This document shows, piece by piece, positions 7,851 through 16,193 of a DNA stretch of 64,000 nucleotides (the first letter of the stretch is position 1; the number at the start of each line of letters is the position of its first letter). The notes under the pieces are model-generated. The model was given only the letters and a program-made list of their open reading frames with translations, did no database searches and was not told the origin of the DNA. The translations under genes were made by a program, and so were the position numbers. Source of the DNA: Aurantimonas coralicida_A (GTDB lineage: Bacteria; Pseudomonadota; Alphaproteobacteria; Rhizobiales; Rhizobiaceae); NCBI RefSeq assembly GCF_036016755.1, contig NZ_JAYXIH010000013.1:31568-95567 (forward strand), in the 5' to 3' direction.

Positions 7851-8621
7851 ATGAATGCACTTGCCGACAAGATCGCCATCGTTACCGGAGCAAGTTCGGG
7901 GATTGGCCGCGCCACCGCGCTGCTGTTCGCGCGAGAAGGCGCCCGGCTGGTCGTTACGGCCCGCCGCCAGTCGGAACTGGACCGGTTGCTTGCGGAGATC
8001 GAACAAGCCGGCGGCGAGGCCGTCTCGGTCGCCGGCGACGTGAAAGACGAGGCGCTGGCGAAAAAGCTGGTCGACACCGCCGTCGACCGGTTCGGCGGGC
8101 TTGATGTCGCCTTCAACAACGCGGGATCGAACGGCGCGATGGGCCCGGTTCCGGAAGTGTCCCTCGCTGGATGGCGCGACACGCTCGACACCAACCTGAC
8201 CAGTGCCTTTCTTGGCGCCAAATACCAGGTTCCCGCGATGGTCGAGCGCGGTGGCGGGTCGATCATCTTCACATCGAGTTTTGTCGGCCACACGGTCGGC
8301 TTTCCGGGCATGGGGGCATATGCGGCTAGCAAGGCAGGCCTGGTGGGCTTGATGCAGGTTCTCGCCGTGGAATTCGGCGCCAGGGGAGTTCGGGCGAACG
8401 CCATCCTGCCCGGCGGCACGGACACGCCGATGTTCGCCGCCAATCAACCCGGCGCCGCGCCTGGAACCCGCTCCTTTGTTGAGGGCCTACACGCGCTGAA
8501 GCGGATCGCCTCGCCCGAGGAGATCGCGCGATCGGTACTCCACCTCGCCTCCGACGCATCGAGTTTCACCACCGGCGCGGCACTGCTCGTCGATGGCGGC
8601 GTGTCGATCAATCGAACTTGA
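7851..8621 (+). CDS. short-chain dehydrogenase/reductase
   Basis: Classical SDR of 256 residues. It has the Rossmann dinucleotide motif TGASSGIG (near residues 12-19), the NNAG motif, the catalytic Ser (FTSSF) and YAASK, and a typical C-terminus (TTGAALLVDGGVSINRT). AAGGAAG precedes the ATG by about 8 bases. It is divergent from ada and stands alone, with 255 unassigned bases after it. The substrate cannot be predicted. Confidence 0.88.
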   Translation: MNALADKIAIVTGASSGIGRATALLFAREGARLVVTARRQSELDRLLAEIEQAGGEAVSVAGDVKDEALAKKLVDTAVDRFGGLDVAFNNAGSNGAMGPVPEVSLAGWRDTLDTNLTSAFLGAKYQVPAMVERGGGSIIFTSSFVGHTVGFPGMGAYAASKAGLVGLMQVLAVEFGARGVRANAILPGGTDTPMFAANQPGAAPGTRSFVEGLHALKRIASPEEIARSVLHLASDASSFTTGAALLVDGGVSINRT

Positions 8622-8876
8622 ATGTCGGAACAATGCGGGCTGTCTCCCCATCATTTCGCGTAGGGGGGAGGCCAGTTTCCTGGAGACAGAACGTCAATGT
8701 CGCGGCCCTCAGTCAGCTTTTGTGTCCAATATTCCAACTACCAATGAACCGCCTGCCCTGGATTTCGATCAGACCAGCACGCGGATTTTACGATTCCGAA
8801 GCGGACGTCGGGAGCCGCTTCGAGTGCCTGGCCATGAGCTCAGGACGTGAGCGCGCTGGGTATTCCGAGTCTTCCA

Positions 8877-9503
8877 TCACTCCGTCCTTCCGTCGCGAGG
8901 ATAGGAGACGAGGCCGTCCCAGGCGACCATGGCGCAATCGGCGACGGCGAGGAGCGCTTCCGGCGAGGCGCCATCGCGGGCCTGGATCGACATGCCATGC
9001 TGGACGGTGGCGTAAAATGTGGCGATAGCCCGCAGATCCAGCCCCGACGGCAATTCCCCCTCGGCAACGCCGCGCTCGAGCCGCTGGCGCAGCAACTCGA
9101 CATTTTCCGCGCGCTGATCGGCCAAGTCGCGGCAGACCGCCGCGTTCGCTTGATCGGCATGCAGCGCCCCGAGCACAATAAGACAGCCGCGCGGCTTGCC
9201 GGGCCTGGAAAAATCCTCGGCGCTCGCACGCAGCATGCCCGCAATCGCTTCGCGCGCGGTCGGCGCGTCGGTCAAGCCGGACCAAATCCGCCCGCCTTCG
9301 GTCGCGCCGTAAAGCGCCACCGCCTCGCGGAACAAAGCCTCCTTGCTGCCGAAAGCGGCGTACAGGCTCGGCGAATTGATGCCCATGGCGGCCGTCAACT
9401 CCGAGAGCGTGGCGCCGTCAAACCCCTTGGCCCAAAACAGCTCCATCGCCCGCTGCAAGGCGGCGGCCCGGTCGAAACTGCGTGGGCGACCACGTTCGGC
9501 CAT
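8877..9503 (-). CDS. TetR/AcrR-family repressor
   Basis: A 208-residue regulator. The N-terminal HTH (about 8-55: RAMELFWAKGFDGATLSELTAAMGINSPSLYAAFGSKEALF) is a textbook TetR domain, followed by a helical ligand-binding domain. The frame opens further upstream, but ATG 9501-9503 has AGGAAG directly before it and matches the family start (MAERGRPRSFD). It is divergent from the SDR-MFS operon, and two palindromic operators lie between them, so it most likely represses both directions. The inducer is unknown. Confidence 0.92.
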   Translation of the reverse strand: MAERGRPRSFDRAAALQRAMELFWAKGFDGATLSELTAAMGINSPSLYAAFGSKEALFREAVALYGATEGGRIWSGLTDAPTAREAIAGMLRASAEDFSRPGKPRGCLIVLGALHADQANAAVCRDLADQRAENVELLRQRLERGVAEGELPSGLDLRAIATFYATVQHGMSIQARDGASPEALLAVADCAMVAWDGLVSYPRDGRTE

Positions 9504-9516
9504 GCGACTTCCTTTC

Positions 9517-9589
9517 TGTATCGACTGATAAATAAATCTCTTGACGGCTTTCGGCAAGTGCGACATCTACTTCTGTATCAATCGATACA
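9517..9589. promoter_or_regulatory. TetR operator pair in the divergent promoter
   Basis: TGTATCAATCGATACA at 9574-9589 is an inverted repeat (TGTATC/GATACA with a 4-base centre). TGTATCGACTGATAAA at 9517-9532 is a weaker version of the same site. They lie 41 bp apart, one beside each divergent start codon. This placement and symmetry fit TetR-type operators. Confidence 0.7.
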
Positions 9590-9604
9590 TAAAGGACGGC
9601 AAAC

Positions 9605-10345
9605 ATGTCTGAATTGAAGGGTAAGGTCGCGCTGGTAACGGGCGGTAGCCGTGGAATGGGCGCGGCGATCGCCGAGCGTCTTGCGCGCGGGGGCGCCGAT
9701 GTGGCCCTGACCTATACGAGCGCGGCCGACAAAGGCCGCAACACGGTCGCCGAGATCGAGCGCGCTGGTCGCCGGGGACTGGCGATCGCAGCGGACAACG
9801 GCGATGCGGACGCCGTCCGCGCCGCCGTGGAAAAAACAGTCAGCGCCTTCGGCCGACTCGATATTCTGGTCAACAATGCCGGCATCTACATCGCCAAACC
9901 GCTCGACGCGCTGACGCTGGACGATCTCGATCGAACGCTCGCCGTCAATGTGCGCGCTGTGTTCGTCGCCTCGCAGGCGGCCGCGTCGCAAATGGGCGAG
10001 GGTGGGCGCATCATTTCCATCGGCAGCAATCTGGCCGAACGCGTGCCGGGGCCGGGCCAGAGCATCTACAGCCTGAGCAAGGCCGCGCTCATCGGGCTCA
10101 CCAAGGGCATGGCGCGCGACCTTGGATCGCGCGGCATCACCGTCAACATCGTGCATCCCGGCTCGACCGACACGGACATGAATCCTGCCGATGGCGCCTA
10201 TGCCGATGCACAGCGCAGCCGGATGGCCATCCCACGCTACGGCAAACCCGGTGACATCGCCGGGCTGGTCGCGTGGCTTGCGAGCGAGGAAAGCCGTTTC
10301 GTGACCGGCGCCGGTTTCACCATCGACGGCGGCGCCAACGCATGA
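9605..10345 (+). CDS. short-chain dehydrogenase/reductase (TetR-controlled)
   Basis: A 246-residue SDR with TGGSRGMG (near 12-19), NNAG, the catalytic serine region (ISIGSN), YSLSK and the terminal TGAGFTIDGGANA. The ribosome site AAAGGA ends 8 bases before the ATG. Its stop overlaps the start of the MFS gene (ATGA), so enzyme and exporter are co-expressed under the divergent TetR. This pattern is common in xenobiotic or solvent-response cassettes. The substrate is unknown. Confidence 0.9.
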   Translation: MSELKGKVALVTGGSRGMGAAIAERLARGGADVALTYTSAADKGRNTVAEIERAGRRGLAIAADNGDADAVRAAVEKTVSAFGRLDILVNNAGIYIAKPLDALTLDDLDRTLAVNVRAVFVASQAAASQMGEGGRIISIGSNLAERVPGPGQSIYSLSKAALIGLTKGMARDLGSRGITVNIVHPGSTDTDMNPADGAYADAQRSRMAIPRYGKPGDIAGLVAWLASEESRFVTGAGFTIDGGANA

Positions 10346-11550
10346 GCGTCGGATCGACCGGAATGCGGTCGCGGGCCGCGCAGCCGGCGCCGTCCTTCGC
10401 GCTCGCCGTCAGTTTGCTCGCCGGCGCGATTTTCGTGGTGGTGACGACGGAATTCGTCGTCGTCGGTCTGCTGCCCGCCATGGCGAGCGATCTCAATCTG
10501 TCGCTCGCCGAGGCGGGATGGTTCGTCAGTTGGTTCGCGCTGGCTGCCGCCCTGCTCGGCCCGCCGCTGACCATGCTGGCCGGCCGGTGCGAGCCGCGCC
10601 CTGTGCTCGTCGCGACGGCGATCGTGTTTGCCGCCGGCAATCTTGCGGCCGCTCTGGTTCCTCACTATTCCGTTCTGGTCGCCGTGCGGCTGGTGCAGGG
10701 CTGCGCCTTGCCCGTCTTTGCCAGCGTCGCCATCGTAACCGCCGCGCGCCTGGCGGGTAGCGGACGCGAGGGCAGGGCGACGTCGCTCGCCAATCTCGGC
10801 GTGGTCGGCGCCACCGTACTGGGAATTCCAGCCGGCGCGATGCTGGCGGATAAAGCGGGATGGCCCGCGAGCTTTGCCGCCCTTGCAGCGCTCGGCTTCA
10901 TTTCGGCCGCCCTGCTCGCCATCCAATTTCCGCGCCTGGGATCCGCGAAGCCGCCCTCCCTGCGCGCCGAAGCCTCGCTCATGTGGCGGCCGGCGTTCCT
11001 GGCTCATCTGCTGCTGTCCGGGATGCTGTTCACGGCGATGTTCGCCGGATACAGCTATATCGTGCCGTTCCTCGCCGCGCGCTTCGGACTCGAAGGAGCG
11101 ATCACCGGCTGGATGTTGATGGGCTTTGGTCTGGCCGGCGTGTTCGGCAATTGGCTTGCCGGGCGCCTCGTCGATCGCGATCCCCTCGTGGCGACGGCCT
11201 GGGTCGCTTGCGTCCTCGTTCTCGCGATGTCGACAATAGGCTTCGCCGGCGGCAACCTGACGCTGCTCGTCCTGTTGATCGGCCTATGGGGCGCCGCGCA
11301 TATGGCGGCGTTCGTCGTCAGCCAGGTCAGCGCGATGGCCGCCGGACGGCAGGCGCCCGCCTTCGCCATGTCGCTGACCATTTCGGTCTGCAATCTCGGC
11401 ATCGCGCTCGGCGCATTCGTCGGCGGCAGAATCGTGGACCATTACGGTGTCGGAGCCGTCGGCTATGCGGGCGCCGCCGCCGCCGCCGCCGCTCTCCTCA
11501 TGGCTGTCGTGATGAAGGCAGCCCGATCCCGCACTCCGGCTACGACGTGA
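10342..11550 (+). CDS. MFS drug/sugar efflux transporter (DHA1-like)
   Basis: A 402-residue inner-membrane transporter with about 12 hydrophobic segments. Family-like features are the N-terminal TTEFVVVGLLPAMASDL, the loop-2 region after LLGPPLTMLAGRCEPRP, and RLVQGCALPVFASVA in the region of motif B. It belongs to the AraJ/YdhP-like proton antiporters. The ATG at 10342 overlaps the SDR stop by four bases, which fixes the start although the frame is open further upstream. It is likely induced together with the SDR when the TetR protein is released. Confidence 0.9.
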   Translation: MSVGSTGMRSRAAQPAPSFALAVSLLAGAIFVVVTTEFVVVGLLPAMASDLNLSLAEAGWFVSWFALAAALLGPPLTMLAGRCEPRPVLVATAIVFAAGNLAAALVPHYSVLVAVRLVQGCALPVFASVAIVTAARLAGSGREGRATSLANLGVVGATVLGIPAGAMLADKAGWPASFAALAALGFISAALLAIQFPRLGSAKPPSLRAEASLMWRPAFLAHLLLSGMLFTAMFAGYSYIVPFLAARFGLEGAITGWMLMGFGLAGVFGNWLAGRLVDRDPLVATAWVACVLVLAMSTIGFAGGNLTLLVLLIGLWGAAHMAAFVVSQVSAMAAGRQAPAFAMSLTISVCNLGIALGAFVGGRIVDHYGVGAVGYAGAAAAAAALLMAVVMKAARSRTPATT

Positions 11551-11687
11551 GCAACGTTACTGACACGCGTCGCGGTGCGTTGGCGGGCGCGATCGCGAGT
11601 TGGGTCATCATTTCCAACGCCAGCTTACGCAATCATAGCGCTCAGCGAAAACATCGTTCTCAATTTCATCCAGAGTGGCGCACGATC

Positions 11688-12074
11688 CATGGCAATGAAC
11701 CTGAATTGCCGCCGCCCTATTCGCGCGATTGGGCGGAAGCACGCGACCGCGAAACCCTCGCCAAAGCGGCCGGCCGCCACATGACGCTCGTCGAAGTCGC
11801 CGACACGCAGCCCGGTGATCTCCTTCTCTTCGCCCTCAACGACTATTCGCCCGCCAAGCACTGCGTCATCCTCGTCGCGGCCGATCGCATGGTGCGCGGC
11901 ATCGAGTCCCATGCGGTGGCCGAAGTCTCGCTCGGCTCGTGGTGGCGGCGGCGCATCCGCTTCATCGCCGTTCTCAAGGTCTGCGTACTCGCTCCCGACG
12001 GCGATGTCGTGCGCCATCTCAGGCCCACCGGTGCAGGCCAGGCACACGAGGGTTGGGGAGGCTGCGTCGGTTGA
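11688..12074 (+). pseudogene. C-terminal remnant of a phage/GTA NlpC/P60 peptidase
   Basis: The frame reading PPPYSRDWAEARDRETL, then PGDLLLFALNDYSPAKHCVIL and ending WWRRRIRFIAVL closely resembles the C-terminal half of prophage or gene-transfer-agent NlpC/P60 cell-wall peptidases, with the catalytic-type His in SPAKHCVIL. The N-terminal half with the catalytic Cys is missing, and no proper start or ribosome site precedes it. The tail runs on to TGA 12072-12074. It is a gene fragment, possibly left by an earlier insertion at this border. Confidence 0.6.
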
Positions 12075-12967
12075 CGATCGAATTGCGCCACCTCCGCTAC
12101 GTCCTGAAGGCAGCCGAAGCCGGCAGTTTTCGCGCGGCGGCGCGCGCGTTAGACGTTCAAGAATCCGCTATCAGCCGCCGCATCCGTGATCTCGAGGACG
12201 AAATCGGAGCCACGCTGTTCATCCGCCATCATGGCGGTGTGACGCTCACTCATGCGGGCCAGAAGTTTCTGGCCCGCGCCCGCAAGGCAATCAACCAGAT
12301 CGGCTATGCCACTAAGGATGCGGGAGCGGTGGGGCGGGGCGAATCGGGCATCGTGCGCATCGGGATATTCTCGTCCCTCGCTTCCGGTTTTCTCACTGAA
12401 CTGCTTCGCGCGTATGGCGCCCGAAATCCCGGCGTCCGCCCCGATCTCGTCGAGGGCGGCCCGAGCGAACACATCGCTGCGATCCAACGGCACCAGACGG
12501 ACGTCGCGTTCGTGACCGGCGAGCCGACCGCGGACGAATGCGATAGGATCCACCTGTGGAATGAGCGGGTCTACGTGGCGTTGCCGAGCAATCACGAACT
12601 GACGCTAAAGGATGAAATTTCCTGGGCCGATCTTCGGGAGCGGCACTTCATCGTCAGTGAGGCCGACCCCGGACCCGAGATTCACGACTATCTGGTCAAG
12701 CATCTCGCCGAGTTGGGCCATCATCCGAGCGTCGAGCGTCAGGGTGTCGGCAGGGATAATTTGATGCACTTGGTCGCCATAGGCCGGGGTCTCACCCTGA
12801 CCAGCGAGGCGACCACGGCCGCGCGCTTTCCAGGTGTGGTCTACCGGCCGCTGGCCGGCGAAATCCTGCCGTTCTGCGCGATCTGGTCGCCGCAGAACGA
12901 TAATCCAGCCCTTCGGCGGCTGTTGAGCCTTGCAAGGATTATGTCCAGCGTGGCAGGCCCACCCTGA
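12071..12967 (+). CDS. LysR-family transcriptional regulator
   Basis: A 298-residue LysR protein. The N-terminal winged HTH starts MTIELRHLRYVLKAAEAGSFRAAARAL and continues with ESAISRRIRDLEDEIGATLFIR; the rest is a periplasmic-binding-like effector domain. TTG 12071-12073 is chosen because it begins the family's first helix and GGGGAGG lies about 9 bases upstream. It converges on the DUF2274-trbI end of the trb cluster. A LysR gene beside this cluster is frequent in alphaproteobacterial ICEs, so it may belong to the element and control transfer or cargo genes. Its ligand is unknown. Confidence 0.88.
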   Translation: MTIELRHLRYVLKAAEAGSFRAAARALDVQESAISRRIRDLEDEIGATLFIRHHGGVTLTHAGQKFLARARKAINQIGYATKDAGAVGRGESGIVRIGIFSSLASGFLTELLRAYGARNPGVRPDLVEGGPSEHIAAIQRHQTDVAFVTGEPTADECDRIHLWNERVYVALPSNHELTLKDEISWADLRERHFIVSEADPGPEIHDYLVKHLAELGHHPSVERQGVGRDNLMHLVAIGRGLTLTSEATTAARFPGVVYRPLAGEILPFCAIWSPQNDNPALRRLLSLARIMSSVAGPP

Positions 12968-12982
12968 TGGTGAGATCAGCAA

Positions 12983-13246
12983 CTAGTCTTTCGCCTGTCC
13001 AGGCGTCGGTGTCGGCTGGCGACTATTTTGAGGATCACGCCGCGCTTTCGCAAAACCTCGATCCGTCGCCATGAAGCGCTCGACCATGGGTGAGATCAAC
13101 TTGACGGGATCGCCGACCGGCCGCCCTGTCTCGCGCGCAAGCACCTCCGCATAGGCGACAAGCTCGCGGTGGACCGCCGCCGGCAGTTCGACCGCGACCT
13201 TGACCGGCTTGTCGTTGGCAATAGCCCCAAGTTTCAACTTCGTCAT
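12983..13246 (-). CDS. DUF2274 protein of the trb cluster
   Basis: An 87-residue DUF2274 protein (TKLKLGAIANDKPVKVAVELPAAVH, then LVAYAEVLARETGRPV). The N-terminal half resembles ribbon-helix-helix DNA-binding proteins. It lies 3 bases after trbI on the same strand and is the last gene of the transfer operon. Genes of this family regularly follow trbI in alphaproteobacterial conjugative elements. Its function is not established; small-regulator is inference. Confidence 0.8.
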   Translation of the reverse strand: MTKLKLGAIANDKPVKVAVELPAAVHRELVAYAEVLARETGRPVGDPVKLISPMVERFMATDRGFAKARRDPQNSRQPTPTPGQAKD

Positions 13247-13249
13247 GGA

Positions 13250-14467
13250 TCATCCTCCATAGGGTTCGAGGACAAGATCGCGAGTGACGATCACGCGCAC
13301 CGGAAAGCCGGGCCTGATGGTGAGCGTCGGGGCGATGTTGAGCTGGCGGCGGACGATCTGTTGGCCAGCGTCGTTGATGGTGGACTGGCCGCCGTCACGG
13401 ATGGCCTGCACGAGACGGTCGTTGTCGTCGGTTGCCAGTTCCGCGCCGACGCCGAGCAGCGTCGAGAGCGCGGCAGCCTTGGCGAGATCCCACCAGTGAT
13501 AGTCAACACCGTCCTCCAGGCCGGCATAGCCCTCGGTGTCGGCGCCAGGCTGGCGCTCGAGCACGATGGAGCGGCCATTCGGCAGGATCAGCCGGTTCCA
13601 GACCAGGAGCACGCGGCGCTGCCCGAAGCCGACGCCGTTGTCGTACTGACCGATCAGGCGCGTGCCTTGAGGCACGAGCAGGATGCGGCCGGTCGGGCTG
13701 TCATAGACGTTCTCTGTTACCTGCGCGGTGATCTGGCCGGGCAGATCGGATCGAATGCCCGTGATCAGCGCGGCCGAGATGACGGCTCCCGCCTGCAGGA
13801 TGTTGGGCGAAGCGGGCGCAGCCACGCGATCCGGCGAAACGGTCCGACGATCGACGGCGGCGTTGAGGAAGGCGAGCTGACGATCCTGCGCCGTGGGCGT
13901 CGCCGGCTGCGGCGCGAGCCCAAGGCTGGTGAGATCAGGCGTTGGCGGGGGCGCTACAGCTACCGAACCGGCGCCTGCCGCGGGCGCGGTGCGGTTCTCC
14001 GTTCCGGAAAACAGGCGGCTCGTTCGGGCCGTCTCGATCTCCTGAAGCCGCCGCTGTTCCTCGGCACTGAGGCCCGGATTTGGCGTCGCTATGCCGGGCG
14101 CCGGCACCGGCTGGCCGCGGTTCTGCGCATCGAGAATCGGCCGGCCGAGGTCGCCCGGGAGCGGCGGTCCCAGCCGAGGCACGCCGCTATAGTCGCGCGG
14201 CAAGCCGGCCAGGCCGTCGGCCGTGGAGCGGTTCTCCGTGGAGTAGAGCTCGTCCGTGGGCCCGCCGCCGTCACGGGTCTGGAGCGCATAGATCAGCGCG
14301 CCGCCGAGGCCGACGCTGGCCGCAAGACCGATCCCCGCCAGAACCTTGCGCGACAGCCGGGTGACGCGTGGCGCGTCAGCACGTAGTCGCATGGGATCGG
14401 CCGCCTCGACGGCCGATCCTAGGAGCGGCGCATCCACTTCCTCTTTCGGGGCCTCATTGTCGCTCAC
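13250..14467 (-). CDS. trbI: TrbI, VirB10-like conjugation channel protein
   Basis: A 405-residue VirB10/TrbI protein that spans the inner membrane and reaches the outer-membrane core of the type IV secretion channel. A short cytoplasmic N-terminus precedes one membrane segment (about 45-63: VLAGIGLAASVGLGGALIYAL), then a proline-rich linker and the C-terminal beta-barrel domain (SPNILQAGAVISAALITGIRSDLPGQ, GTRLIGQYDN, DLVLEPY). ATG 14465-14467 overlaps the trbG stop (ATGA). Complete. Confidence 0.93.
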   Translation of the reverse strand: MSDNEAPKEEVDAPLLGSAVEAADPMRLRADAPRVTRLSRKVLAGIGLAASVGLGGALIYALQTRDGGGPTDELYSTENRSTADGLAGLPRDYSGVPRLGPPLPGDLGRPILDAQNRGQPVPAPGIATPNPGLSAEEQRRLQEIETARTSRLFSGTENRTAPAAGAGSVAVAPPPTPDLTSLGLAPQPATPTAQDRQLAFLNAAVDRRTVSPDRVAAPASPNILQAGAVISAALITGIRSDLPGQITAQVTENVYDSPTGRILLVPQGTRLIGQYDNGVGFGQRRVLLVWNRLILPNGRSIVLERQPGADTEGYAGLEDGVDYHWWDLAKAAALSTLLGVGAELATDDNDRLVQAIRDGGQSTINDAGQQIVRRQLNIAPTLTIRPGFPVRVIVTRDLVLEPYGG

Positions 14468-15513
14468 GACGCCGGTCTCCCGTCGGTGCGCACGATCCGG
14501 ACGCGTCGCTGTGAATCACCATTGCCGAAGCGCAGCTCGGCGGCCGCGAACAGCCGATCGACGATCATGTAGTTGCCGCGCACCCGGTAGTTCACCAGTT
14601 CGGAGGTGTTGCCCTCCGGCCCGACGACGAAGAGCGGCGGCATTTCCCCTTGTGCGATGCCGCGCGGGAATTCGATGAAGACCTGCCGGCCGTCGTCATA
14701 GGCGCGCAGCGGTCGCCACGGCGCTCGGTCGCCTTCGATCGTATAGCGGAAGTTGATGTTGGCGAGATCGACGCCGGTGGCGACGGGCCGTGTGGCCTGG
14801 GCCTCTGCGTTCTGCTGGCGCAGCGCGATCAACTGGTCCTGCGGATACTGCCAGGAGACAGACGCCATGTAGGTCCGCTCGGTCGAGCGCAGCTCCATAT
14901 GGTAGGTGCGCAGGTTGGTGTTGATGAGGAGGTTGGTCATCAGGTCCGGGCGCGATGGCTTAACCAGGATGTGGACTTGCAGTGTCGCGCCCGCACCGCT
15001 CTGGGTGTCGCCGATGATCCAGCGCACCGTGTCGCCGGCGGCGACCGGGCCGGAGCCGACGAGCTGCTCGCCGGGCTGCAGCGCAATGTCGGTGATCTGA
15101 CCGACGGCCGTATAGACCTGATAGAGCGCGCCGCCCGTGAAGGGATAGACCTGCATGGCATTGATGAAGCCGTCGCGCACCGGCTGAATTCGTGCTGCCG
15201 CATTGGCCTGGTTTACGCGGGTCGCCGGATCTGTGGGCTCCGGCGTCCGGCGCGATTCCTCTACCGGCTTCATTTGACCCGGCAGCGGGAGCGGGCGCGG
15301 CAGTTCGACAATGGTGACGGGCGCCGGAGGATCGACCGCGATCATAGCGGGCGCCGCGTCGTCGTAGGAGATTTCCGGTGGCTTTTGCGTTGTTACGCAG
15401 CCGGCGAGCACTGTCGCCGCGAGCAGGACAAGCGGCAACGCGGATTTGCGGAATGTCGGATACGCGGTTGAGAGTAAGGCCGGATTTCCGGCTTTACGGA
15501 AAGACGGCTTCAT
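14464..15513 (-). CDS. trbG: TrbG, VirB9-like channel protein
   Basis: A 349-residue VirB9/TrbG subunit of the outer-membrane core complex. The N-terminus is a signal peptide with a lipobox-like LAGC (VLLAATVLAGCVTTQK), so export and lipid attachment are likely. The C-terminal domain shows the family pattern NINFRYTIEGDRAPWRPLRAYDDGRQVFIEFP and ends near GDSQRRVRIVRTDGRP. It overlaps trbF and trbI by four bases each, as expected of one operon. Confidence 0.92.
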   Translation of the reverse strand: MKPSFRKAGNPALLSTAYPTFRKSALPLVLLAATVLAGCVTTQKPPEISYDDAAPAMIAVDPPAPVTIVELPRPLPLPGQMKPVEESRRTPEPTDPATRVNQANAAARIQPVRDGFINAMQVYPFTGGALYQVYTAVGQITDIALQPGEQLVGSGPVAAGDTVRWIIGDTQSGAGATLQVHILVKPSRPDLMTNLLINTNLRTYHMELRSTERTYMASVSWQYPQDQLIALRQQNAEAQATRPVATGVDLANINFRYTIEGDRAPWRPLRAYDDGRQVFIEFPRGIAQGEMPPLFVVGPEGNTSELVNYRVRGNYMIVDRLFAAAELRFGNGDSQRRVRIVRTDGRPAS

Positions 15514-16193
15514 TGCCCAAGCTCCCGTGACCAGTTGATGGCGTTGACGAAGATGCCGAGCGGGTTCTTCCGCAGGCGTTCGGCGTCGCGCGGCGGCTGC
15601 ACGACGACAGTGAGGATCGCGGTCCAGCGCGAGGTTTCTGCGAGCGAGCCGTCCTGATATCGCCGCTCCGTCCAGGCGACACGGAAACTGTCGGGCGACG
15701 CCCGGATGACGCTGGAGACATCGACGGCGATCTGCTGTTTACCGACCTTGGTGAAAGGATCGTTGGATCGCGCATAATCGTTGAGCGCCAGCGCGCCACG
15801 ATCCGTTGTGAAGTCGTAGGCACGGAGCCAGTTCTGCCGCACGATGATCGGGTCGGCCGGGATCGAGCGGACCTGCTCGGTGAAGCGGGCCAGATGCCAG
15901 GCGATCTGGGGATCGGTCGGGCGATAGTCCGCGACCGCGGGCGCTACCGCCTGCGACTGGCCGAGCCGGTCGACCTGCACCACCCAGGGAACGATTGTTC
16001 CACGCGCCGATTGCCAGACCAGCGCCGCCGCGAACCCGCCGGCGAGAAGCAGCGAGCCGAAGGCCATGAAGCGCCAGTTCTTCGCCTGCACGCGGGCTGA
16101 GCCGATGCGGTCGTCCCAGACCTGGGCGGCCTTCTGGTAAGGCGTGTCGGGCTGAGGCGTCTTGCCGTAGTGGGTGGAAGGTCGTTTGAACAT
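15510..16193 (-). CDS. trbF: TrbF, VirB8-like channel protein
   Basis: A 227-residue VirB8/TrbF inner-membrane scaffold protein of the type IV secretion system. One N-terminal membrane segment (about 43-61: FMAFGSLLLAGGFAAALVW) is followed by a periplasmic NTF2-like domain (WHLARFTEQVRSIPADPIIVRQNWLRAYDF, VAWTERRY). The start overlaps the trbL stop by one base (TGATG). Length and order match the trb operon. Confidence 0.92.
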   Translation of the reverse strand: MFKRPSTHYGKTPQPDTPYQKAAQVWDDRIGSARVQAKNWRFMAFGSLLLAGGFAAALVWQSARGTIVPWVVQVDRLGQSQAVAPAVADYRPTDPQIAWHLARFTEQVRSIPADPIIVRQNWLRAYDFTTDRGALALNDYARSNDPFTKVGKQQIAVDVSSVIRASPDSFRVAWTERRYQDGSLAETSRWTAILTVVVQPPRDAERLRKNPLGIFVNAINWSRELGQ

